Position numbers and translations under genes: made by a program
Assembly (NCBI GenBank): GCA_045648205.1
Contig: JAZRNM010000004.1
Location: forward strand, 1-24,763
Origin: SIG440 sp045648205
GTDB lineage: Bacteria > Bacillota > Clostridia > Monoglobales > Monoglobaceae
Reading direction: 5' to 3'
Length of the DNA stretch: 24,763 nt
Shown here: one piece after another, positions 15,581 to 22,523 of the stretch
How positions within the stretch are numbered: position 1 is the first letter of the stretch
Layout: every line of letters begins with the position of its first letter
The notes under the pieces: generated by a model
What the model was told of the DNA's origin: nothing
The model's input: only the letters and a program-made list of their open reading frames with translations
The model's database searches: none

Positions 15581-17083
15581 GTGAGTGAGAACAACAGACA
15601 AAATGTTCAGGAACAACAGCAGGATGTAGGTCAGCTTATGAAGGTGAGACGGGAAAAGCTTGCCGAACTTCAGGAAATGGGCGAAAACCCATTTGAAGTC
15701 ACCACTTATGACAGAAATGCATACACAGCTGACATCATCGAAAAATTTGAAGAATTTGAGGGAAAGACTGTCAGCATCGCAGGAAGACTTATGTCGAAGC
15801 GTGTTATGGGAAAGGCATCTTTCTTTGATTTGAGAGACATAAGTGGCAAGGTTCAGCTTTATGTTACCCGTGACGACATGGGCGAAGATACTTATAAGAA
15901 GTTTAAAAGACTTGATATTGGAGATATCGTTGGTGTTGAAGGTGAGGTATTCAAAACCCAAAAGGGCGAGATTTCGGTGAGAACAATCGGTTATGTTCTG
16001 CTCAGTAAATCTCTTCAGCCACTTCCCGAAAAGTTCCACGGAATGACCAACACAGATTTGAGATACAGACAGCGTTATATTGACCTCATTATGAATGAGG
16101 ACGTGAAGGACACCTTTATTAAGCGTTCTAAAATAATCTCAACAATCAGAAAATATCTGGACGCACAAGGGTTTATGGAGGTGGAAACACCTATGCTTGT
16201 TTCAAATGCCGGCGGTGCTGCGGCACGTCCTTTTGAAACACACTTCAATGCCCTTGATGAAGACTTCAAGCTGAGAATTTCTCTTGAACTTTATCTCAAG
16301 AGATTGATTGTCGGCGGACTTGAAAGAGTTTATGAAATCGGGAGAGTATTCAGAAACGAAGGCCTTGACACAAGACACAATCCTGAATTTACTCTTATGG
16401 AGCTTTATCAGGCATACACAGATTATTATGGTATGATGGAGCTCACCGAGAATATGTATCGTTATGTTGCTCAGGAAGTTCTGGGAACAACCAAAATTTC
16501 ATATAACGGCATCGAAATGGATTTGGGCAAGCCCTTTGAAAGAATAACAATGGTTGATGCTGTTAAAAAGTATGCAGGTGTTGACTTTAATGAAATCAAG
16601 GATGTTGATGAGGCAAGAAAGGTTGCTGATGAACATCATGTTGAGTATGAAAAGCACCACAAAAAGGGCGACATCTTGAACTTGTTCTTTGAAGAGTATG
16701 TTGAAGAACACCTGATTCAGCCGACTTTTGTTATGGACCATCCAATTGAGATTTCACCGCTTACCAAGAAAAAGCCGGGAAATCCGGATTATGTTGAGCG
16801 ATTTGAGTTCTTTATGAATGGTTGGGAAATGGCAAATGCTTATTCTGAGCTTAATGACCCCATTGACCAGAGAGAACGCTTCAAGGCTCAGGAAGAACTT
16901 CTGGCCCTGGGAGACAACGAGGCCAACACAACCGATGAAGACTTTATGAAGGCTCTGGAAATCGGTATGCCCCCAACGGGTGGTATTGGTTTTGGAATTG
17001 ACAGAATGACCATGCTTCTGACAGATTCTGCCGCAATTCGAGATGTTTTGCTCTTCCCCACAATGAAGCCGTTGGATAAGTAA
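15581..17083 (+). CDS. lysS: Lysyl-tRNA synthetase (class II)
   Basis: The enzyme charges tRNA-Lys. An N-terminal OB-fold anticodon-binding domain (about 55-150: VSIAGRLMSKRVMGKASFFD) precedes the class II catalytic domain. Motif 2 is FRNEGLDTRHNPEFT (257-271) and motif 3 is GIGFGIDRM (468-476). At 500 aa it is a normal length. The GTG start at 15581 is set by AGGAGA 8 nt before it; the ATG at 15574 is in another frame and hits a stop at once. It is the last clearly chromosomal gene before the accessory region. I see no strong terminator directly after it. Confidence 0.97.
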   Translation: MSENNRQNVQEQQQDVGQLMKVRREKLAELQEMGENPFEVTTYDRNAYTADIIEKFEEFEGKTVSIAGRLMSKRVMGKASFFDLRDISGKVQLYVTRDDMGEDTYKKFKRLDIGDIVGVEGEVFKTQKGEISVRTIGYVLLSKSLQPLPEKFHGMTNTDLRYRQRYIDLIMNEDVKDTFIKRSKIISTIRKYLDAQGFMEVETPMLVSNAGGAAARPFETHFNALDEDFKLRISLELYLKRLIVGGLERVYEIGRVFRNEGLDTRHNPEFTLMELYQAYTDYYGMMELTENMYRYVAQEVLGTTKISYNGIEMDLGKPFERITMVDAVKKYAGVDFNEIKDVDEARKVADEHHVEYEKHHKKGDILNLFFEEYVEEHLIQPTFVMDHPIEISPLTKKKPGNPDYVERFEFFMNGWEMANAYSELNDPIDQRERFKAQEELLALGDNEANTTDEDFMKALEIGMPPTGGIGFGIDRMTMLLTDSAAIRDVLLFPTMKPLDK

Positions 17084-17110
17084 TAATCAAAAAAAGTGCA
17101 GTAAAATAGC

Positions 17111-17170
17111 GGGTTTGACGAATTGACAAAATTAAAAAATACGCCAATTTACGCCAAGCTTACGCCATAA
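17111..17170 (+). pseudogene. Possible integrase C-terminal remnant with three TACGCCA repeats (island edge)
   Basis: TACGCCA occurs at 17140-17146, 17150-17156 and 17161-17167, i.e. about one helical turn apart. One frame reads GFDELTKLKNTPIYAKLTP and then stop, with another stop at 17102. This resembles the TP-rich tails of some Firmicutes tyrosine integrases (from memory, not a search). It could be a leftover integrase tail, or arm-type/core DNA of an attachment site. It is placed exactly where core genes end and accessory genes begin. Confidence 0.3.
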
Positions 17171-17210
17171 TATGCAAAAGGTTATGCACTAAATAGGAAT
17201 CTTAACTATT

Positions 17211-17244
17211 AAACTCCTTGCAATGATACTGTTGCAAGGAGTTT
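17211..17244 (+). terminator. Strong hairpin, probable terminator near the island edge
   Basis: A perfect 13-bp stem (AAACTCCTTGCAA 17211-17223 with TTGCAAGGAGTTT 17232-17244) has an 8-nt loop. Only TTT and CT follow, so termination would rely on the stem. It may end lysS transcription, or it may insulate or mark the element's end. Confidence 0.5.
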
Positions 17245-17275
17245 CTACATAAGAGAAAGTTTTGGAGGTGATCAC

Positions 17276-18046
17276 ATGGCTAATATATATATTTATGAAT
17301 CTGAGATATACACATATTATGAAAAGCTGATTGAGTTCAATTTGAAATCTAGAGCAAATGAAGACGATATTACTAGAACGGCTTTGAATTTAAATATCAT
17401 TTTGTGTTCAGCTTGTCTTCTTGAGGGAATATTAGAAGATAAAGGTAAACTACTATTAGGTTTCTTTAGAGAAGTATACAACGCGATAGAAAAACCTGTA
17501 TTAGAATTAAGAAAGCCCTTAAATTTTTATTACAACCACTTGGAAAAGTTTATAAATAAGAAAATTTCACAGTGCACAGGGTTGGATAATTATAATTCCT
17601 TATTTGAACTTTTTACTGGAACTTCTTTAAAACAACACTATAAAGTTTCGCCCTTAATTGAGGGTATTAATGTTTTATTCCAACTAAGAAATGTTATTGC
17701 TCATGGAAGACAAGTTCATGCCTGTGAGATTGAAGCATACTACACAGACGGCAAAGAAGAACAATTTTTTGGAGGATATAAAAAAGCCGAGGAGTATTTA
17801 ATCAAAAACGGATTTTTATCTGATAAATTTATATGTACTGAGAATAGTAAAATCTATTTTACAGACGAAATCGCAGATCACTTTTATTCTCTTACTTTAA
17901 AATTTATTGATGCATTAGAAATTTATATTTCGGAAAATATTGAAATAAGTGAACTGCTTTTCACTAGGGCAAATAACTATAATACAAAATATGGAACAGA
18001 ATATGATGTCATGGGTTATTTGCGAATGAGAGGTATGAAAGAATAA
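17276..18046 (+). CDS. HEPN-motif protein (putative RNase, possible defence or toxin)
   Basis: This 256-aa, largely helical protein contains FQLRNVIAHGR, with Arg138, Asn139 and His143 forming the R-N-x3-H signature of HEPN nucleases. HEPN domains are metal-independent RNases found in toxins, abortive-infection proteins and CRISPR effectors (established). The N-terminal half has a second helical bundle (NLNIILCSACLLEGILEDKG) typical of the fold's other helices. The C-terminal quarter (FYSLTLKFIDALEIYISENI) closes the domain. TTGGAGGTG gives a good start. It is monocistronic, ended by its own terminator, with no obvious MNT antitoxin partner beside it. Assignment rests on the motif and helical context; the toxic role is inference. 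Confidence 0.6.
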   Translation: MANIYIYESEIYTYYEKLIEFNLKSRANEDDITRTALNLNIILCSACLLEGILEDKGKLLLGFFREVYNAIEKPVLELRKPLNFYYNHLEKFINKKISQCTGLDNYNSLFELFTGTSLKQHYKVSPLIEGINVLFQLRNVIAHGRQVHACEIEAYYTDGKEEQFFGGYKKAEEYLIKNGFLSDKFICTENSKIYFTDEIADHFYSLTLKFIDALEIYISENIEISELLFTRANNYNTKYGTEYDVMGYLRMRGMKE

Positions 18047-18057
18047 AATAAGTTGTT

Positions 18058-18088
18058 AAGTCGTATCAGAAATGGTACGGCTTTTTTG
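18058..18088 (+). terminator. Intrinsic terminator after the HEPN gene
   Basis: A 10-bp stem with G-U pairs (AAGTCGTATC 18058-18067 with GGTACGGCTT 18074-18083) has a 6-nt loop, then TTTT. Confidence 0.85.
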
Positions 18089-18111
18089 TTTGCAGAAAAG
18101 GAGGTCATAAA

Positions 18112-18408
18112 ATGCAAAAACTAAAAGGTAAATTTACAACTATACTCAATAAGATTATTACTGATAAAAGTATTAGCGGAAACGAATTTAAGATACTGTG
18201 TTATCTCTGTATGCGGTCAGGGAATGACAACTCCTGCTTCCCTTCTCTTGATACCATACATCAGGATACAGGTATTGGTTTAACAACTGTTAAAAATACG
18301 ATACCCAAATTGGTTGAGTCAGGTTATATAATCAAAGTTAATCGAAAAAAGAGTAACGGATGTTCCACATCTAATCTCTATCGATTAACTAACAAAGTGC
18401 TTGAATAA
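18112..18408 (+). CDS. Small winged-helix (HTH_36-like) DNA-binding protein
   Basis: This 98-aa protein is nearly all one helix-turn-helix domain. SISGNEFKILCYLCMRSG precedes CFPSLDTIHQDTGIGLTTVK and ends in a wing (LVESGYIIKVNRKKSNG). This layout is typical of the N-terminal domain of replication-initiator and other mobile-element proteins in Firmicutes, which are normally longer; the stop at 18408 right after NLYRLTNKVLE may mean loss of a C-terminal domain. AAAGGAGG precedes the ATG. The structured non-coding block follows at once, so it may bind there (inference). Confidence 0.7.
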   Translation: MQKLKGKFTTILNKIITDKSISGNEFKILCYLCMRSGNDNSCFPSLDTIHQDTGIGLTTVKNTIPKLVESGYIIKVNRKKSNGCSTSNLYRLTNKVLE

Positions 18409-18479
18409 ATGGTGGTTGTTTTCTGACTTAGGTGGTGTGAAAAACGGCTGCAAATAATACTAAGTTAATAATAACATAG

Positions 18480-18584
18480 GGTTATTGGAAAAGAATAATA
18501 TAAGCAATAAAATAAAACGATCATTTAATTGATTGGCTCCTCTTACAGAAGGTTGCAAATCAATTATTTTTTATTCCAATAACC
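18480..18584. repeat. Nested inverted repeat, two stems
   Basis: The outer arms GGTTATTGGAA (18480-18490) and TTCCAATAACC (18574-18584) are perfect 11-bp partners. Inside, TAATTGATT (18526-18534) pairs with AATCAATTA (18558-18566), with a further small stem C-T-T/A-A-G around ACAG at its tip. As RNA or single-stranded DNA this would be one long branched hairpin. Confidence 0.7.
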
Positions 18585-18679
18585 AAATAAAAATTTGTAT
18601 AAAAAACATAAAACAAGTCGAGGTAAGAATGGTCTCAATTTAGCCGAAAATCAGTCAAAATAAATTGAAGCAGGAAAAA

Positions 18680-18739
18680 GCACTGGTGTCGTAGAGCGCC
18701 ACCAGTGCGGTCAAACCCCGACCGGCAGTGCCGTTCGGG
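18680..18739. repeat. Two adjacent GC-rich hairpins
   Basis: Hairpin 1: GCACTGGTG (18680-18688) with CACCAGTGC (18700-18708), 11-nt loop. Hairpin 2: CCCGA (18717-18721) with TCGGG (18735-18739), a C/T mismatch, then CGGC (18723-18726) with GCCG (18730-18733) around an AGT loop. No T-runs follow, so these are not simple terminators. Confidence 0.75.
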
Positions 18740-19019
18740 TGGTGTCAAAAAATAGCAATTGGTGCTGTTTTGGTGAAAATGACTTAGTTTATGCGATGGT
18801 TAAGCGGTTTGGATGGTGTTTTAGGTGGTGTCTTAGAACTTACAGTTTTTTGAAATGGCAAGAGAAAATTAGGGCATAAAGAAATTTGCAAGTCAGAAAA
18901 TTGCATATGAAGAAATGGAGGGTTAAAGTTTCAAACTGAGTATGTGAGGCAAGCGGACTTGTTTCACTTCTCTTACCTTAAAAAGATTTGTGCACAACAG
19001 AGAAAACAGATTATTTATA

Positions 19020-19048
19020 TTGTGAAAAATAAAGATATGTGTTATAAT
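19020..19048 (+). promoter_or_regulatory. Extended -10 promoter of the first putative restriction gene
   Basis: TTGTGA (19020-19025), a 17-bp spacer and TATAAT (19043-19048), with TGT directly before the -10. The GTGTTATAAT core recurs at 21022-21031, and GTGATATAAT at 19939-19948. Confidence 0.7.
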
Positions 19049-19067
19049 AATTAAGGTGGTGATACAA

Positions 19068-19916
19068 ATGCTTAGATATGGTATAACTAATTTCGAAATA
19101 AAAAAGATTTTTAGCAATCAAGAATTAAAAACTGAGTATATGGTAAATTTGTTAGAAGCAATTGGCAGCAATGACTCTGTGTCAAGAACAAAAGTTGGCA
19201 TTGACAGACAAATTGAAGCAACTTGGGATTATGAATTGTCCAAGGGAATATTGCGTCGATTATTTCAAGTTTCTGACAAATATTTTTCTTGCCTTAATTG
19301 TGGCAACGAAATTGACAATGCAATAAGGCAATGGAATGAATTGGGTTATGGTGAATTATCTTGGCCTTTTGCTGCTATGAATTTTGATGACAGAGTCCAC
19401 AGAATAAACAATTCCAATCTAACCGAGGAAGAGAAAGATCAATTAATTGCATCAGAAGTTATTAAGTTTCGTAGAATTAAAGATATAAATGCGAAAAGAA
19501 ATAATTACATTGAATTTCTCATATTCGAAAATAACGATAATGTTATACCAACATTCAAAAACAACAAAGGTGTTGATTTTTACATAAACGGTGAACCATA
19601 CGACCAAAAAGTCAGCAAAAGCGTGGGAAACGCGTTCATAGAAGAATATGGTCAAAATTATAGGCAGATAGCGATTGAAAGACCAGAATTAGTAGCAAAA
19701 AGTCTTTATGAAAACCAGGACGAAGATCGATTTGGGGATGAACCACGCCTTTTTGTAGTTTATTTAGATAATGATGTATCTGCCGAAACAACACGAGATA
19801 TAATAATAAATACAAATTTTGTTGAGCCAATACACATAGAATTTGATTATCTTCATTCTAAAACAAATTGGATTCATCATTCAACACATTGTTTTATAGT
19901 ATTATTATATCATTAA
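19068..19916 (+). CDS. Putative PD-(D/E)XK type II restriction endonuclease
   Basis: This 282-aa protein matches no family I can name with certainty. A nuclease role is supported by the motif GVDFYINGEPYDQKVSKSVG, where Asp170 and Asp179-x-Lys181 fit the D...(D/E)xK catalytic pattern on a beta-hairpin, and by its position directly upstream of a DNA adenine methyltransferase. A Cys pair (CLNC, 75-78) is visible. The ATG at 19068 follows AAGGTGG; a GTG at 19056 overlaps that site. A general resemblance to TdeIII-like enzymes (a DxK in a 'GVDF' context) is from memory. Alternative: a nicking or methylation-dependent nuclease. Confidence 0.6.
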   Translation: MLRYGITNFEIKKIFSNQELKTEYMVNLLEAIGSNDSVSRTKVGIDRQIEATWDYELSKGILRRLFQVSDKYFSCLNCGNEIDNAIRQWNELGYGELSWPFAAMNFDDRVHRINNSNLTEEEKDQLIASEVIKFRRIKDINAKRNNYIEFLIFENNDNVIPTFKNNKGVDFYINGEPYDQKVSKSVGNAFIEEYGQNYRQIAIERPELVAKSLYENQDEDRFGDEPRLFVVYLDNDVSAETTRDIIINTNFVEPIHIEFDYLHSKTNWIHHSTHCFIVLLYH

Positions 19917-19919
19917 GTC

Positions 19920-19948
19920 TGGACTAAAACTTATTTTTGTGATATAAT
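19920..19948 (+). promoter_or_regulatory. Promoter of the D12 methyltransferase gene
   Basis: TGGACT (19920-19925), a 17-bp spacer and TATAAT (19943-19948), with TGA before the -10 (extended -10). It starts 4 bp after the nuclease stop, so the methyltransferase can be expressed independently. Confidence 0.6.
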
Positions 19949-19971
19949 TACTGTCGAAAAGAGGTGAGGTT

Positions 19972-20970
19972 GTGAATTACATAGGTTCTAAATATTCACT
20001 TATGGATTTTCTTACAGAAACCATAGCAACTGTTGCAGGAACACAAACAAATAAAGTGTTTGCAGATTTGTTTGCGGGAACAGGCGTTGTTGGAAAAACA
20101 TTTAAGGAAAAAGGTTATAAAGTAATATCTAACGACATTCAATACTATAGCTATGTAATAAATAAGCACTTAATAGAAAACATTCCTCCGCTTGATATAA
20201 ACAAGTTAAAATATATAAATGAACTTGGAGAAACAGAGGGTTTTATATACAAGAACTATTGTGCAGGTTCAGGAAGCGGAAGAAATTACTTCACAGACAG
20301 CAATGGTAAGAAATGTGATTCTATAAGAATTGAACTTGAGCGATTAAAGAATAGTGGTGAAATAGAAGAATCACAATACTATTACTTACTCGCAAGCTTG
20401 ATAAATTCAATAGATAAATATGCAAACACAGCTTCAGTATATGGAGCATTTCTCAAACAGATAAAAAAATCGGCAGCAAAAGATTTTGAATTAGAGCTAC
20501 TACCTATAATACCAGGGGACAAAGAAAGCGAAGCTCATAATGAGAATATAAACGATTTAATTAAAAAAATTGAAGGAGATATTCTTTATCTTGACCCACC
20601 ATACAATGCTCGACAGTACTGTACCAATTATCATGTGCTCGAAACAATAGCAAGATATGATCATCCAGAATTAAAAGGAAAAACGGGGCTTAGAGAATAC
20701 TCCAAACAAAAAAGTGATTTCTGCTCGCCAAGAACTGTAGTAAATGCATTTGAAGAAGTAATAAGAGAAGCAAACTTCGATTATATCTTCCTCAGCTATA
20801 ACAACGAAGGGTTAATGCCGTTCGAGGTAATAAAAAGCGTAATGGAAAAGTACGGCAAATATGAAATGTTCACCAAGGATTACAGAAGATTTAAAGCTGA
20901 TACTGATGAAAACAGAAATCACAAAAGCGACAAAACAATTGAGTATTTACATTGCTTGATAAAAAAATAA
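19972..20970 (+). CDS. D12-class DNA N6-adenine methyltransferase
   Basis: This 332-aa enzyme methylates adenine N6 in DNA using SAM. NYIGSKYSLMDFL at the N-terminus is the motif X-like region of D12 (Dam/FokI-type) methylases. Motif I is DLFAGTGVVGKTF (32-44). Motif IV is LDPPYNARQY (207-216), followed by CTNYHVLETIARYDHPEL, a pattern I associate with FokI-type modification enzymes. The start is GTG, supported by GAGGTGAGG. It lies between a putative PD-(D/E)XK nuclease and an HNH nuclease, has its own promoter and is followed by a terminator, so it can protect independently of either nuclease. The recognition sequence cannot be inferred. Confidence 0.9.
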   Translation: MNYIGSKYSLMDFLTETIATVAGTQTNKVFADLFAGTGVVGKTFKEKGYKVISNDIQYYSYVINKHLIENIPPLDINKLKYINELGETEGFIYKNYCAGSGSGRNYFTDSNGKKCDSIRIELERLKNSGEIEESQYYYLLASLINSIDKYANTASVYGAFLKQIKKSAAKDFELELLPIIPGDKESEAHNENINDLIKKIEGDILYLDPPYNARQYCTNYHVLETIARYDHPELKGKTGLREYSKQKSDFCSPRTVVNAFEEVIREANFDYIFLSYNNEGLMPFEVIKSVMEKYGKYEMFTKDYRRFKADTDENRNHKSDKTIEYLHCLIKK

Positions 20971-20988
20971 ATAAGCAAAATAACGAAA

Positions 20989-21021
20989 AGATAACTTCCG
21001 TATTGTGAAGTTGTCTTTTTT
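20989..21021 (+). terminator. Intrinsic terminator after the D12 methyltransferase
   Basis: A 10-bp stem with one G-U (AGATAACTTC 20989-20998 with GAAGTTGTCT 21007-21016) has an 8-nt loop followed by TTTTT. Its descending arm overlaps the next promoter. Confidence 0.85.
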
Positions 21022-21031
21022 GTGTTATAAT
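21003..21031 (+). promoter_or_regulatory. Extended -10 promoter of the HNH nuclease operon, overlapping a terminator
   Basis: TTGTGA (21003-21008), a 17-bp spacer and TATAAT (21026-21031), with TGT before the -10. Both hexamers and the spacing equal those at 19020-19048. The -35 lies in the loop and descending arm of the upstream terminator. Confidence 0.65.
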
Positions 21032-21063
21032 TATCTTATTCTTAAAAATAAGGTGGGATAGTT

Positions 21064-21714
21064 TTGAATCCATTTAAAGAAGGTAGCAATCAATATAAAG
21101 ATTTTGAGACCATGTCAGATTGTGAATGGCATTGTTCTAAATGCGAACTGTTAAGTGGGCAAGCAAAAACCTGGCAAGTTTGGCGTCAGGAAAAAGGAAT
21201 TCAACTTGACCAAGATGAAGCAGGTAATTGGTATAAAAATATTTTTTGCCCTACTTGCGGCATAAAAACTGTACATAGAAAATTGAAATCGACCGAAATA
21301 TTATCAACAGATCTAAAAGCACGTTCTGGAATTCCGGCTAAAATTGCGAAAAGGGCAAAAGAATTGTATGGTTGTGTTGATGAATATTCAATGAGAACCG
21401 AGCCTGCAAACAAATTAGAAATTGATCATAGAACACCACAAGTTAGATGGACAAGCAATGAAGATGATAATTCTAATTTAACTGACGAACAAATAAACGA
21501 AAAATTTATGCTTTTAACAAGTCCAAACAATCTTTTGAAGTCACGTATCTGTGAAGAATGCGCAAAAACCAATAAACGCGGAAAAGGATATAAGGTCATC
21601 GAGTTCTGGTATGAAGGTACAGAACAATATGATGAATCCGTAGGATGCAAAGGTTGTTTTTGGCATAATCCATCTGCTTGGAGAGAAGAATTAAATAAAA
21701 AGATTAAGGAATAA
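21064..21714 (+). CDS. HNH-type zinc-dependent restriction endonuclease (putative)
   Basis: This 216-aa protein has four CxxC knuckles (24/27, 62/65, 163/166, 195/198), suggesting two zinc sites. Its nuclease core resembles HNH: LEIDHRTP (Asp121-His122), Asn156 in SPNNLLKSR, then CEECAKTNKRGKG. HNH plus structural zinc is known in type II enzymes such as those acting with two methyltransferases (MboII- and HphI-type systems). The TTG start at 21064 is supported by AAGGTGGG at 21050. The stop is 5 bp before the next methyltransferase, so the two are co-transcribed. Alternative: a type IV or homing-type nuclease; the R-M context favours restriction. Confidence 0.7.
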   Translation: MNPFKEGSNQYKDFETMSDCEWHCSKCELLSGQAKTWQVWRQEKGIQLDQDEAGNWYKNIFCPTCGIKTVHRKLKSTEILSTDLKARSGIPAKIAKRAKELYGCVDEYSMRTEPANKLEIDHRTPQVRWTSNEDDNSNLTDEQINEKFMLLTSPNNLLKSRICEECAKTNKRGKGYKVIEFWYEGTEQYDESVGCKGCFWHNPSAWREELNKKIKE

Positions 21715-21719
21715 GGGAA

Positions 21720-22508
21720 ATGGCTAAGTATAACGATATCGATATGTCAAAGTGGAAAGAGTACGAAGATGTTTTAACTGATTCGCTTTGGCTATTTAAT
21801 AAAAGAGACAATTCTGGTGTGCATACTGCCGGTTATCACGGGAATTTTGTGCCACAAATACCAAATCAATTATTTAAGAGGTACACTAAAAAAGGTGATT
21901 GGATATTAGATCCATTTTCCGGCGGTGGCACTTCGCTTATTGAAGCACAAAGATTAGGTAGAAATGCAATTGGAATCGAACTACAAGAATCTGTGGCAAA
22001 AGCTTCCGTAGAATTATTGAAGCTAGAAAAGAATCCTGAAACAAAAGGAACTATTATAATTGGAGATAGTAGAAACACAAATATTGCAGATAAACTAGAA
22101 TCCTATGGAATAAATAAAGTGCAATTTGTTATATATCATCCACCATATTGGGATATTATCAAATTTAGCGATAACGAAAAAGATTTATCCAATTGTGGTA
22201 CGATTGATGATTTTAATCAATCTTTTGGCGAGGTTATAGATAACACTTCCCAATATCTTGAAAAAAACAGATATTGTGCTTGCATTATTGGTGATAAGTA
22301 TGCAAATAGCGAAATCGTTCCATTGGGTTTTCTTTGCATGAATTTATTTTTACAAAGAGGATTTAAACTTAAAGCCATTCTTGTCAAGAATTTTGAGGAA
22401 ACAAAAGGTAAATCAAACCAGAAAGCAATATGGAGATATCGTGCTTTGGCGAGTGATTTCTACTTGTTTAAACATGAGTATATATTTGTTTTTAAGAAAA
22501 CTTTTTAA
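21720..22508 (+). CDS. DNA N4-cytosine/N6-adenine methyltransferase with HPPY motif IV
   Basis: This 262-aa amino-methyltransferase has the motif order X (about 40-56), I (ILDPFSGGGTSLIEAQ, 62-77), then IV (YHPPYWDIIKFS, 139-150). DPFSGGGT is the N-4/N-6 methylase SAM site. The catalytic motif is usually (D/N/S)PP(Y/F); here it is HPPY. The following IIKFSDNEKDLSNC stretch and the C-terminal QKAIWRYRALASDFYLFKHE look like a defined subfamily, so HPPY is probably native rather than a mutation. It is coupled to the HNH gene upstream (AAGGGA box, 5-bp gap) and followed by a third putative nuclease gene. Confidence 0.82.
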   Translation: MAKYNDIDMSKWKEYEDVLTDSLWLFNKRDNSGVHTAGYHGNFVPQIPNQLFKRYTKKGDWILDPFSGGGTSLIEAQRLGRNAIGIELQESVAKASVELLKLEKNPETKGTIIIGDSRNTNIADKLESYGINKVQFVIYHPPYWDIIKFSDNEKDLSNCGTIDDFNQSFGEVIDNTSQYLEKNRYCACIIGDKYANSEIVPLGFLCMNLFLQRGFKLKAILVKNFEETKGKSNQKAIWRYRALASDFYLFKHEYIFVFKKTF

Positions 22509-22523
22509 TTTGGAGGAACCATA

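Larger units (their letters stand above)
18409..19019 (+). other. Structured non-coding block, no gene seen
   Basis: No convincing gene in about 600 bp. The block holds: nested inverted repeats at 18480-18584; two GC-rich hairpins at 18680-18739; and three exact GGTGGTGT copies (18431-18438, 18738-18745, 18824-18831) with near-copies at 18811. GC-rich stems stand out in A+T-rich surroundings. Candidate roles are a replication or transfer origin, a regulatory RNA, or the decayed 3' part of the preceding gene. Confidence 0.5.

Noticed and set aside
18923..19117. Minus-strand 64-codon frame
   Set aside because: Short, overlaps the promoter and start of the putative restriction gene, and has no recognisable domain.
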